A DNA stretch of 23,840 nt from Gnetum montanum (GCA_015680685.1 MNCI01017954.1:250958-274797), one strand, 5' to 3'. Counted from the stretch's first letter, positions 1 through 10,096 are shown. The notes: generated by a model not told the origin, from the letters alone. Program-made: numbers and translations.

Positions 1-2245
1 TGAATAGTATCGAGTAGTGTATACTCATCACGATGAGTATATACCTAATTTTACGTTTATCCTCCATCAGGACGAACAACTGCACTAGAGAGACTTGCAA
101 GGTAACATAGTGTTATCCCCAGATCGGGCAGTCCCTAACATGCTCCTTCGTGCTCTTGCACAGATAGACATGACAAAATTATACGCTGAATACGCTGTAG
201 AAGATTATGACATAAGGGATTACCATCCCATTGCGATGCAATGTCTAAGGGACTCATGGCAGGAGAGTTATCACACATCGTTGAAGGAAAAAGGATCCCG
301 TAATGCTTCGCCTGTCATATGAAAAGTTAAGGATGATGAACCTATCTCAATAGGTTCTCCACAAAATGATGTCCCCCCTCCTCACGATGGTGAGGAGGTA
401 GGATATCAGAACCTACACTCTACGATTCACAACCCTGGTTCTGATTCCCATGAACACCAAGTGTTTGATGAGGGAACACAAACACATGACAAAGGTGGGA
501 AGTTTGATCATCATCACGATCGAGGCCGTAGCCATCGAAGAGAAGGTAAGATACATCGTCATGGTGATGGTTTCCCTTCTTCTTCCCCTTCATCACATCA
601 TTCACCCTCTCCTTCCACATCAGGACGCAATCACAAAGAGCACAACGGTGAGGATAAGGGTAAGCAAAATGAGAGACCTCGATGAGAGAGTCAAGAGCGA
701 GGACGAGGGCATTCTAGAGAATTAAGGCATGAAAGAAGGGAAAGTAGGGAACTACATAGGCACCATAGACGTCATGAGAGAGATGATCATGAGGAACCCC
801 TACTAGCAACCCGGAGTATGTTAGATATTATAGAGGCCATTAGAATACCTACAAGGCACCAAAAAGATAGTCGGATCAAGAGACTAGACATGAATAATGT
901 TCCACTATTTGAGGGAGGATACAACACTGATCTGCAGAATCACTTACAGGAATTTCACGATGCCTGCGCCTTGCAAAATATTGAAAATGAGTGGCAAAAG
1001 TTAAAGTTGTTTCCTCGAACACTCATAAAAGAAGCGGAAAGTTGGTACCGGTCTTTAGAGCTAAAAACCATTAGGAGGTGGAGTATAATGTTAGAGCTGT
1101 TTAATGATAAGTATCAAACATACTCCCGAGTGTCGAACTTGCGTAAGAAGATCCAAGGATGGAAGCAGGATAATCATGAACCCTTAGATGCTGCCATGGG
1201 CCGATATTATGCATTGCTACATCGTTGCCCAGGCCATGATTACGCACAACAGGATCAACTACGCCACCTTGTAGATGGGCTAAGACACGAAACTAGGAGA
1301 ACCCTTGGGACATATGCCCAAGGGAGATTATCTGAACTTAGATCCCATGAGATGCATTGACTATTGGAGCAAGTAGCTAAGGAAGAAGGGGAGCTACGGA
1401 AAAGAGAAAGCACGGAAGAATATAACTGCGATCCTTCCCTCTGAAAGAAGGGAGTAAGATTCTGTGAGGAAGAGGATGAGTCACCACTTGAAGAGTTGGT
1501 GAATAGAAAAACCATGCCACTTCAGAAATTAACAATGGAAGTGTCGGCTAAGGTAGATCAAATATGGGACTCCTTAGACAGTAAAATTGAAACTGTTCTA
1601 AAAATCGTAGAAGAGTCTTAGGAACGAAGTAGTGACCATGATAAGAAAAAGTGAAGAAATTCTGAGCATGCACATAACAAGGGTAAGGGAAAAATGACTA
1701 TCACCGATGAGGTTGTGGATTCTGACATGGACAATGGTGGTGGATGTGAGATCTGCCAATATGACCATCCTAAGGGATGTTGCCCAATAATCTCACATCT
1801 ACAAGAGTCCGGAGTGTATGCACTCAACCCAAGACTTAACAAACGGCAAGCACCCTGAAGGTTATCTTATCCCCAAGGTAACCCAAGGCAGTTCCACCAA
1901 TCGTTAACATATTATCCAAGTGGAATTCCGTCACAACCTATCAAGTAACACCAGCAGTGGCAACACCCACAGTCATGGGGGATGCCACTGCCTAGGCAAC
2001 AATACCCTTACTGGCAACTAGACCCATATGGCTATTACATGCAGCAACCGGTTTCTCCAATTGACTCTATTAGTTACACAACCCCACAACGTCACTACCA
2101 AGTTTGGGAGTATTTTGGGACTCCTTCTCCTCCGGGAGACACACCACATACATACCATCCTCTGAATCCATCCACATCTCTTACACCAGTAGTTCCACTA
2201 CCACCTGCTCCAACGATGCAGGGGGAACTCCCCACTCAACCGTAG
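1..2245 (+). pseudogene. Ty3/gypsy-like gag polyprotein relic (element A), 5' end outside window
   Basis: A single plus-strand frame (the frame of 818-1357) can be followed from about position 8 to a double stop at 2243-2248. It is interrupted by stops at 86, 320, 683, 1358, 1442, 1619, 1652, 1856 and 1946 but by no frameshift that I can see. Positions 880-1350 encode a Retrotrans_gag-like capsid core with the usual pattern of PLFEGG, a Trp-containing AESWYRSLE segment, FNDKYQ and a Leu-rich HLVDGLRHETRR. A His/Arg/Ser-rich linker precedes it (450-800). Positions 1745-1783 encode a CCHC-type zinc knuckle with spacing CX2CX3HX4C. A Pro/Tyr/Gln-rich tail follows (1980-2240). In the family, gag forms the particle that packages element RNA. 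The start is unclear: the frame stays open upstream of 86, so coding may begin outside the window. It cannot be functional as it stands. The gag assignment is fairly sure; the lineage is not. Confidence 0.75.
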
Positions 2246-2295
2246 TAATGTAATGCTATGAGAGCTATAAACCTTCAACCCGCTGCTAGTTCTGA

Positions 2296-3045
2296 CAACT
2301 GGACCAAAAGAAGACATTTCTTCAGAACCAAAAGCCCAACAAGCTCTCACAACCACAAGCGGTTGAGTTTGTACACGCCCCTCTAACAAATAAGGCTTCG
2401 GAACTCCCTTCAAACCAACAACAAAGCTCAACACACACGTTTATGTTAACACATACTGTTATTGACTGGATCAAGGTGTGCCACCTTCCTAGGAAATTCT
2501 CTGACCTTGGAAGCCCCCTAATTTATCTCCAAGTTGTTGGGAATGAACCTCATAAGGCTCTTCTTGACTTAGGTTTCGAAGTCAACTTAGTCTCACAAGA
2601 AATGTATAAAGCTTGGAACCTGCCTCCACTCAAGAAGAGAAGTATTCAACTAGAGCTGGTTGACCAGTCCATCACTATTCCCTTGGGATTGGTGGAGGAC
2701 ATCGTTACCACTCTGTGTGGTTGGTCATACCTAGCTGATTTCCTAGTGATAGAAGTCAATAGTAACAAAGGGGACTTTCCAATTATAATGGGGAGGGCAT
2801 GGCTCAGCATCATCAATGCGTGCCTAGGAATCCGCGATCTTTCCTTGGAAATATCTAAGGAAAACATTTATGGAAAGATCGAGAAGAAGAAAGTTCCATG
2901 CATCACATACAATGACTCAGAGGGTAATGACATGGAGGAATGCTCAGCATCTCCTGGATGCAACCGGTGCCCAAGAAACTCAGATACAAAGGTGCCTGTA
3001 TGTAGCAACCACACAACAAGAGAACACCCCGTGGTTGACAGCTAA
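2296..3045 (+). pseudogene. Retropepsin-like aspartic protease segment of element A
   Basis: This open frame is shifted by -1 (equivalently +2) relative to gag and ends at TAA 3043-3045. It carries the landmarks of a plant Ty3/gypsy protease: the active-site strand KALLDLGFEVNLVS, with the catalytic Asp codon at 2566-2568, and the second conserved strand IIMGRAWLSIINA near 2785-2830. The usual site in plant elements is D(S/T)G or DLGAS; here the triplet is DLG followed by Phe-Glu, which is probably decayed or inactive. In the family this protease cuts the Gag-Pol precursor inside the particle. The frame change could be a natural gag/pol frameshift or a later indel. After the stop, 3046-3307 has scattered stops in all frames, and no reverse transcriptase follows in visible sequence. 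Confidence 0.7.
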
Positions 3046-3307
3046 TCAAGAGAGCAGCCCACCAATATGCATGGAATGAACTGGGGGAACAACTTGCACC
3101 CATAACGAAAGCATAGATACATTGGAATATGAGTGTCGCCAACTTCCAACCCTTAACCTGAAAACATCAGTTGGGAGAAGTTGGACACTTTTAAGAAATT
3201 CAAACAAACGCTCATTATTTTAGATCTCTCCCTTTCAATTCAGTCATGGGGGAGATGGCCACCTATGCTGATCATTTGAGGCCCTTAGTTCTTTTAAGTT
3301 TTTGTTT
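3046..3307 (+). other. Non-coding internal sequence of element A up to the assembly gap
   Basis: All three plus frames contain stops here. Short peptide-like runs such as WNELGEQLAP (about 3073-3105) may be leftover polyprotein sequence after the protease. A CATGGGGGAGATGG stretch at 3245-3258 looks superficially like a polypurine tract but is not followed by an LTR start. I see no reverse transcriptase, RNase H or integrase motif. Confidence 0.4.
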
Positions 3308-3507
3308 NNNNNNNNNNNNNNNNNNNNNNNNNNNNNNNNNNNNNNNNNNNNNNNNNNNNNNNNNNNNNNNNNNNNNNNNNNNNNNNNNNNNNNNNNNNNN
3401 NNNNNNNNNNNNNNNNNNNNNNNNNNNNNNNNNNNNNNNNNNNNNNNNNNNNNNNNNNNNNNNNNNNNNNNNNNNNNNNNNNNNNNNNNNNNNNNNNNNN
3501 NNNNNNN
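3308..3507. other. Assembly gap, 200 N
   Basis: Exactly 200 consecutive N. A round number of this kind is normally a placeholder of unknown true length, so missing sequence, possibly including the polymerase region of element A, may lie here. Confidence 0.98.
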
Positions 3508-4958
3508 AAGGGGACTTGATGCATTTGTGTTGGCCATTCTCTTGGGTGCTTGGATGTTTTCTTTTTGAGTTTTCTTACCATTCCAACATTGCTCCATCAT
3601 CGGGAAGCTGAGCTAATAAAAATAACAAAGTCTTTGCATGGTGTGGTTCTCACGCAAAAAAAGAAAAGAAAAGAAAATAGAAATAGTGAGAATTCAAAGC
3701 ACATCCCTTAGACGAAATAATCATTTAGGCTACAAGCACTGGTTATGGAACTAAAATAACATGTTCCCTCTAACTAAGGCCCTTCTTGCTTCTCATTCTC
3801 TCCTCCTTCATTTCGTCGGAATGGTGGTGGCTCTTTGGTGAAGGCATTCTTGTTACTTCAAGTGGTTGGATTGGCAGAATGCATTAATGCAAAGTCACTG
3901 GATATGATTTGTTTGAGGCCGGACTTGGAATGGGATATACTAAGTCACATTAATCATTAACTACACAAGGGGTTGTACATCACCTTGTTCTTGAGATTCC
4001 ATTCCATTCTCTTCTTTCCATCATTCTTCCTCCATTGTCCACCTCATTGCCAGTTGTATCATTAGTATATATTTTGGTTGACGCATTGTTTTTTTTTTGG
4101 TAAATTCTTGTGGTTAAGACTTTAACTCTTGTTCCAAATGACATTCCTAGAGCCTATGGGCTCTTCGAATGTGGGTTTGTCAAGGCATTAAGGGCATGAG
4201 CCTGCTTTGGAGAGGACCAACTGGCATTCCTATTTGGTACATCAGTTAAATTCTTTTCCTTAAAATTTTGCAATCCACTCTATTTTGTTCATTTCCATCT
4301 TGACATCTATTTCATCAACGTTTTAGTTGTCTTCTTTTCTCCATCTTTCTTGTTTTTTTTCTTTCTCCATTCTATTGCTACCAGAGGTTCGCTCTTAGTT
4401 ATGGGGGTCCTGACCCAATTTTTTTGATTTTCCCCTAACCCCTACACCTTCAGTAGTCACCACTATTATATCTCCAGACCCATATAAGCCATACCACAAC
4501 TTAGCCAATGGACCTTTCACCGAAGCAAGGTATCAATTGCATTGTGACTCATTTACCCTTGCTAATATAAGACTGTGTTGTGTGTGCAGATGGCAACCAT
4601 ACAACAACGGATTGGATTTGGAGGGAACACTTGGAATGGATCGGTGTTGAAGTAGCTATGCAAGGAACAAGATGGATGGCGCGTTTATAGATAGACAACA
4701 AAAGGCGCAATCTTGGCGTTGGCAGTAGCAGACTTCTTCTCTCTTCTCTCCTCTCTCAGTTGCCAAATAAGGCCTGATGTCAAATGTATAAAGTGTTCAC
4801 TCTTGTTGTCGTGAACACTAGTTTTATCATGTTCTGTAATGATGATCCGTTCACATGTCATCCCATTCACCATTAGTTCCATTCAAGTTAATAATCCCAT
4901 ACCTTCCCAATATTTTGTAAGGAACTCGAGGACGAGTTTTTATTTAGTCATGGGGGTA
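3508..4958 (+). mobile_element. 3' internal non-coding region of element A, ending in a polypurine tract
   Basis: There is no supportable gene here. The stretch from about 3620 to 3790 is clearly related to 6200-6390: both contain GTCTTTGCATGGT, then an A/G-rich run, GAATTCAAAGCACATCCCT, a GGTTATGG block and CTAACTAAGGCCCTTC. This identifies it as the region between the coding part and the 3' LTR of a repeated element. The last 50 bases run through CTCGAGGACGAGTTTT and GTCATGGGGGTA into the LTR. That layout (DE-rich end signal, then a purine tract) is typical of plant Ty3/gypsy 3' ends, where the purine tract primes plus-strand DNA synthesis. Confidence 0.7.
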
Positions 4959-5760
4959 TGATGGGATGCGATATCACATGGGCCGTGATATCCTGTATGC
5001 GATATCGTGTCCATTGCGATATCGTAGTGCGCCGCCAAATCTATAAATAAGAGGTGGCTCTCCGTTGTTTCTGCATCTAGATCTAGACCTTAGCCAAAAT
5101 TTTGCAGTTTTTCCATTCTAGAGCTAGAGTAATTTCTGTGTGCCTGTAGTAGGAGTCCCAAAGTGAACAGATCTTTATTCGAGCAAATATTGTACTTGAG
5201 CATAAGTTTGTGTATGGAAATAAGGACGAACTTTTTGGATAAACCCTGCAGTGCATGGACTAAGCTAATTAGGACTTTAATTATTGTTAATTTTTTGAAT
5301 GCTTTATTAGTTAATTAATCTCTCTCAACCCTCAACACTCCTAGTTAAGTGCATTCAGTACGATCGCTTTGAGCACATGCGTTACGCTTGGTAATCCTAG
5401 TAACGAATAGTGTTTGGTAATCCTAGAAGGTTGCATTGGTTCAGGGTGTGAACGGAAAGTGGGAACGGATACTGATGCTAGGCATTAGAACTTAGTTAGT
5501 CAAAGTTAGTTACTTAGTTTCTTCATCCTTTCTCTCATTAGCATAGGCGATAAAAACATAAAAGACATAAAAATCACATACCTTAGATGTACTTAACCAT
5601 ACAACCATGACAAATACAAGTAAGTTTGGGAAGACAACAAATGATTAACCTTAAGTATTCCATAAGGTGTGTAGGCACTTAGTCTGCGGAGTTCGGCCGG
5701 ATCGTGCGTGTAACGCTCGTATTCGTATGGTTGAGTTTAGGGGTACCTCGCCACTCATCA
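4959..5760 (+). repeat. 3' LTR of element A
   Basis: This 802-bp LTR starts TGATG and ends CATCA, a perfect 5-bp terminal inverted repeat, and directly follows a GGGGGTA purine tract. It is homologous, in reverse orientation, to 19590-20405: the last 70 bases are nearly identical (GATCGTGCGTGTAACGCTCG and the run into GGGGTACCTCGCCACTCATCA). Four GATATC dyads lie upstream of a TATAAATA box (5042-5049), so the U3 promoter layout is visible. The downstream half contains a repeated CTTGGTAATCCTAG-like motif (5387-5400 and 5413-5426). The matching 5' LTR is not in the window, so the insertion target duplication cannot be tested. Confidence 0.85.
4970..5049 (+). promoter_or_regulatory. U3 promoter of LTR A: four GATATC dyads upstream of a TATA box
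   Basis: GATATC cores occur at 4970, 4987, 5001 and 5018, mostly embedded in GCGATATCG/T palindromes and spaced 17, 14 and 17 bp. TATAAATA follows at 5042-5049. The minus-strand LTR C has the same arrangement (cores at 20373, 20354 and 20340, TATA at 20322-20315). The conserved placement just upstream of the TATA box suggests binding sites for a dimeric transcription factor; the factor is unknown. Confidence 0.5.
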
Positions 5761-6170
5761 CTTTTCTTTATAATTTTCTCTTTTCTTGAGTCATTCTCTT
5801 TATGTTTTAAGAATGTCTACTATGGTTTTGTAAATAATGATGTTGCTAGTAATGATGCAGAAGTCAACGCTATGTGTTGGATCTTTATCCTATGCTATCA
5901 AGATGATTGGGGAAACAATTATGTAAAGCAATGAAACCACATCATCCATCCCTCTAGTTCTATAAATGAGAGGTCTTTATCATGAAAGCAATATCGTTCT
6001 TTTCACACAAAACTAAAAATTAACTAATGATTATTATGCCTTGAAGAAAGGGGGAAAGAACAAGGGAGAATGGAAAAGGATGTGATCTCAAGGGGATTTA
6101 TTGGATTATCTTCTTTACTTTCTTCTTGTGGTTTATGACTCCTCCATGAACATATTGTCACTCCTATCAT
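5761..6170. other. Spacer between LTR A and the element B relic; no gene seen
   Basis: I find no coding region with recognisable motifs. A short CTATAAATGAGAGG stretch near 5960-5974 resembles the TATA area of the LTR family but is not backed by flanking similarity. The left edge of element B is not sharp; clear similarity to element A begins around 6171-6200. Confidence 0.4.
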
Positions 6171-6234
6171 CGACTAATAAATAGGGAGCATGTCTTTGCA
6201 TGGTATGATTCCCATGAAAAAAAAAGAGAGAAAG

Positions 6235-6240
<6 letters not shown>

Positions 6241-6274
<34 letters not shown>
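6241..6274. repeat. (GA)n microsatellite
   Basis: About 17 GA units, expanded inside the A/G-rich block that is also present, unexpanded, in element A (about 3655-3690). Confidence 0.95.
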
Positions 6275-6277
<3 letters not shown>

Positions 6278-7004
6278 AATGGGAATTCAAAGCACATCCC
6301 TCAGACTTAACAATGAGCTACAAGCATTGGTTATGGGGCTAGAAAGATATGCTACCCATGCCTAAAGGCACCCCTCTAACTAAGGCCCTTCCTTTCTTCT
6401 TCTCTTTTTGGAGTGACGTTCGTTCTCTATGGTTGTTGTGGATTCATGATGGTAGGCAAGAAGGGGCACATCAATGCGAGGCCACTATTAATGATATGGA
6501 CTAGGTCTGAAACTTGGACAGATTGGTATGATGGTCATCTTAATCACAATTAACATAAGAACCTATTACAAACATGGGTAAGTACTTTACATCTTAATCT
6601 TTGTAATTCTTTCTTATTCCATTACTCACCTCACTATTGCATGCAATTATGAGCTTAATGGTTTTGTATAGTATAGTTCAAGATCATAACCAAGACAATT
6701 TTGTGTTGTTTAGAACAAAGGCATGATCTACATTTAACTTCTAAGATGCCCATGAACATATACAAAAGTGGTTACGTAAGGTTATTATGGTAAGAGACTG
6801 CTTTGAAAAGGATCCACTTGCATGATTTTTGTTGATCATGGCTCTGAATCAAACCTCACATTTTCAAGGACATCATGGACTACTTCTCTGAACTTATGCA
6901 AAATTTTGTGACTACTTCTCATCAATTTTAAATTATCTTTAATGCTTTTATATTGAAATTTCCTCTAACTTATGTGCTTTTGAAGTTAAGCTCATTTATC
7001 ATTT

Positions 7005-7045
7005 GGTGTGTGTGTGTGTGTGTGTGGAGGGGGAGGGGGGGTGTG
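7005..7045. repeat. (TG)n microsatellite followed by a G-rich run
   Basis: About ten TG units (7006-7026) followed by GGAGGGGGAGGGGGGGTGTGGG, a purine-rich stretch inside element B. I see no gene associated with it. Confidence 0.9.
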
Positions 7046-7817
7046 GGTTGGGGTGGTGTGAGGAAGTTGTTGTGGAAAGGGGAAGAATATGAATTTTGAA
7101 CATTATGTTAACTACTAGTGAAAATTTGTCTAACACCCTATTTTTGAACATTATGGTAACTAATAATAAAATAATCAAAATAACTTGAACATTAGAGCCT
7201 TGGGAAACATTATTATGAAATCACCTTGAGCCTAAATGCTAAATTTTTCCAAATTTTGAGCTAACCAAGGATCCAAGAAAGGTTAATCATTATGGATAAA
7301 AATTACCAAAATTAACGTTGATCCTTTGGTGATTGTAGGTAATGATAAAAGGAATGCCTAAAGTTGAAGGTCTTTTGCAAGGTAAGGAAAAGAGGCAAAG
7401 AGAAGGATATGCCCATGGGAAAATAGTAGAACATACAAGGATTAAAGCTCAAACATTACATGTTTATTGGACCCATGGGATGATTAGAAGAAATTTTAGC
7501 CCATCCTTCAAGAATGTTCTACATAAAAGAAAAGCACCAACATAATAATCAAGGTTGAAAAGTTTGCCACCACTAGCGACAATAAGAAGATTCATCTTCA
7601 ATGGATTTTTGAAGACCTCTACAATTTTGTAAAATTTAATGTTTATCCAATCATTTTGTCATTTTGTAAGACATCCACTCAAATAAAATTTTGCAATGCG
7701 GCACTCCAATTTTGTAATGGTAGCCAATCTAGTCTTGGTCACCCCACAAGTTTTGCAATGAAAGTTTGTCCCTTTATATATAACTCAAGGATGAGTTTTT
7801 AGTTAGTTGTGGTGGTA

Positions 7818-8796
7818 TAATGAGACCTAATATGTCAAGTAGCTAAGTCATGGGGACATCATAAAGCATCATTTTATCAAGTGTATCAGTTGGTTGAGAT
7901 ATCATAGATGCTACATCACATTTGTGTTGTAGCATCCCTATCTATGTGTCTCAATTGGTGGCTACATCGTAGATGTTATATTGCATCTGTTATAACTTAG
8001 CTACATTGACGCATCTTCGTCAACACATCTTTGTTAATGCAATGCCTGTATTTGCCTATAAATATGTGAGCAGTTGCTACATATTTGGCACCATTTGGTC
8101 AATAATGTAGTCAAATTCTTGCAATTTTATTCTGTAATCTTAGCAAGTAGTCAATAAGTGCCCATAGTGTGGATTTGAGTTAGTTGTACGACAATTTTTG
8201 AGTGGCATTGTACCTAGACATATTTCATGAGTGGTAATAAGATCAAGATTGATTCCTATTCATTGTAGCACTTTGACTTAGAATAAATTTACTTTCAATG
8301 TAATTTATTTTCTATGTACTTGGTTAATATTTACATTTCCATGCACGTTAATTAATTGGTGAAATGACCATGACCAGTTTCAAGCATAAACATGTATTCA
8401 CTTGGTAACCTCAGCAGTGTTATTGCTTGGTTTGCCCAGTAGCATAACACTTGGTAATCCTAATAGTGGGTATGTGAGTTCAAGATGTGTATGGTAAGTT
8501 GGGAATGAACACTCATCACCTTTAGGATAGTTTAGGATTTATCTTCTTATTATTAATTAGATTAAATAATTAATTTTCATACTTTCACATAACTTAGCCT
8601 TAGTCGGACATTAATAATCATATGCCTCACTTTGGAATAAACCATACATGGTAAAGATACCATTAGTCTAAGTGAGAAGACAGTGACACTTAATAATCTA
8701 GATACCACACTAGTTCCATCCATGAAATTCGACTGAATTACACTTGAACACTTGTGATTCATATGGTTGAACGTAAGGTGAACCCGTTACTCATCA
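7818..8796 (+). repeat. 3' LTR of element B (diverged copy of the family)
   Basis: It begins TAATGAG directly after AACTCAAGGATGAG...GGTGGTA, aligned with the LTR A start TGATGGG, and ends GTTACTCATCA like LTR A. The first TG has mutated to TA. TATAAATA lies at 8057-8064, and CTTGGTAACC/CTTGGTAATCC motifs recur at 8401-8414 and 8450-8460 in the same relative place as in LTRs A and C. At 979 bp it is longer than A and C. Only one clear GATATC core (near 7900) remains; the U3 instead holds GCTACATC/GTAGATG-type inverted words. It looks like an older copy or a separate subfamily. Confidence 0.7.
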
Positions 8797-9125
8797 CTAT
8801 TTAAGTGTTGCAATGAATGTTAAAAATCTTGTCTCTATTGTCATTCACATCAAAGTGTTTGGGTACATGATGCTCGAATAAAGATTCATACAATCTCTTT
8901 AATTTGCACTGTGAGCACTCAGAGAAAATTATTCCAACTGTAGAAAAAGCAAATTGCAAGAGCTTCGCTATACTATGTACTTAATGTGCCATAAATGCGA
9001 TTGGCATGTGCATTTATATAGGTGTGACTATGTTTGCATTAACGAATCTACATTGACACATAGGACCATGTGTTGACGAGGTTAGGTCAACGTATGTTCA
9101 TCAATGTAGCTAGTTGAATGACACT
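8797..9125 (-). repeat. Partial inverted LTR of the same family (fragment D)
   Basis: Read on the minus strand, this stretch contains AGCTACATTGA, CGTCAACACAT and GTTAATGCAA in the same order as LTR B (7995-8045), then a TATATAAATG box (9020-9011) and ATCTTTATTCGAGCA (about 8886-8872), which is identical to a block of LTR A (5169-5183). It is therefore a truncated LTR in the opposite orientation, and its low-coordinate edge touches the end of LTR B. The outer edges are approximate. Confidence 0.55.
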
Positions 9126-9263
9126 TTATCAAATAGATTTCCAAATCTTTCTTTGTTTAATTCAATAAAATTATTTAGCCCATCTTGTAATCCAAGTTAT
9201 AAAAAAGAAAGGGAGAACATAACAAGTGAATAGTTAGATAGACTATTTCCATATGCATTGAAA

Positions 9264-9657
9264 ATGCAAGATGAAACTAGTAATGTTTTTTATTATTATG
9301 GTTATAAAAAAGAGTCATTAGCATTTTTTCATGCATTGTATGGTGCTTGTGTAGATTTTGGAATGACTTATGCATGAAAATTTTTTCGAAATAACAAACT
9401 TTGGTATCCAAATTTTCCACATCTTACAAAATTATGGCAAAGCATGATGACTATTCTAGCTACCGCAATTCATTTGTGAAAGGGGATTTTCCAAGAAAAA
9501 TCTTATTAAAGATATTAGAATAACAAAATTAAGTATTGAAACTCTTGATGCTTTAATGGAGATATCATTAATTGGACCAGAATTATTTGCCACAAATTGG
9601 AAAGCTATATACAAAATTTGGAAAGATGAGAAAGAAAGAAGAAATCTTGAATTGTGA
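9264..9657 (+). pseudogene. hAT-family transposase C-terminal relic
   Basis: Three conceptual pieces read in order: 9264-9374 (ending YGACVDFGMTYA and a stop), 9378-9476 (FRNNKLWYPNFPHLTKLWQS, then ILATAIHL and a stop), and, after a one-base frame change, 9475-9654 (CERGFSKKNLIKDIR, then LSIETLDALMEISLIGP, and IWKDEKERRNLEL). The CERGFSK signature followed by LxxLMxIS is characteristic of the C-terminal dimerisation region of hAT transposases and their domesticated relatives. Stops and the frameshift show it is dead. No N-terminal DDE part or terminal inverted repeats were found. Confidence 0.6.
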
Positions 9658-10096
9658 ACTTGGTAGGCATACTTGTATTTTTATCTTTTTATTTATATGT
9701 TTGCATATATATAACTTATCATTTCCTATTATTGTTTGCAAGTTTGCTTACAAAGAGGCAATATGGATTAAGAGCAAAAATTTTTTTGTATTGATCATGT
9801 AGTATTTTTTTTTTAGAAGAAAGGATAACGCTATGTAAACTCAAACTTGCATTTTGTAATATGAAGCATGCTTTTTGCTAATTTGCAATGAAAAAAGTAT
9901 TTTAAACGTGCTATTATTTATACTTGACGTACAGCTTTAATTCTAATTTTATATTCAATATAGTAATTAATTTTATGTGAATTTATTACCTTAAAATTAT
10001 TTATTTTAATATTATCTTTTCCTACCATTAATATTTTAAAGGTTTTGTATTTATACATTTTTAATATAAAACTTATTCTAAAAAGTAATATACGCG
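9658..10096. other. AT-rich sequence; no gene seen
   Basis: Very AT-rich, with poly-T and poly-A runs. Neither strand shows codon-like structure or a recognisable motif. Confidence 0.6.

Larger units (their letters stand above)
6171..7817 (+). mobile_element. Element B relic: 3' internal non-coding region
   Basis: This is a diverged copy of the 3508-4958 region. The shared order of blocks is GTCTTTGCATGGT, A/G run, GAATTCAAAGCACATCCCTC, GGTTATGG, CTAACTAAGGCCCTTCC, a GAGACTGCTTTG-like block at 6793 (compare 4198), and finally AACTCAAGGATGAGTTTTTAG and GGTGGTA leading into an LTR. No gag, protease or polymerase remains. The frame at 7342-7545 is short and matches nothing I know, so I do not call it a gene. 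Confidence 0.6.

Noticed and set aside
1-30. End of the 5' LTR of element A (ACTCATCA at 23-30)
   Set aside because: Only eight bases match the LTR ends, no primer-binding site follows, and the gag frame stays open upstream to about position 8. It may still be right, but the window does not show enough.
3244-3611. Open frames spanning the N gap
   Set aside because: They exist only because N codons cannot be stops.
4685-4882. 65-codon minus-strand open frame
   Set aside because: It sits in the non-coding 3' region of element A, antisense to the element, and has no motif.
5704-5934. 76-codon plus-strand open frame
   Set aside because: It starts inside the LTR A end and runs into spacer; its composition is typical of random T-rich DNA.
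6241-7045. Microsatellite and G-rich runs as a regulatory or structured region
   Set aside because: They are simple expansions inside a transposon remnant; no gene or promoter is nearby to give them a role.
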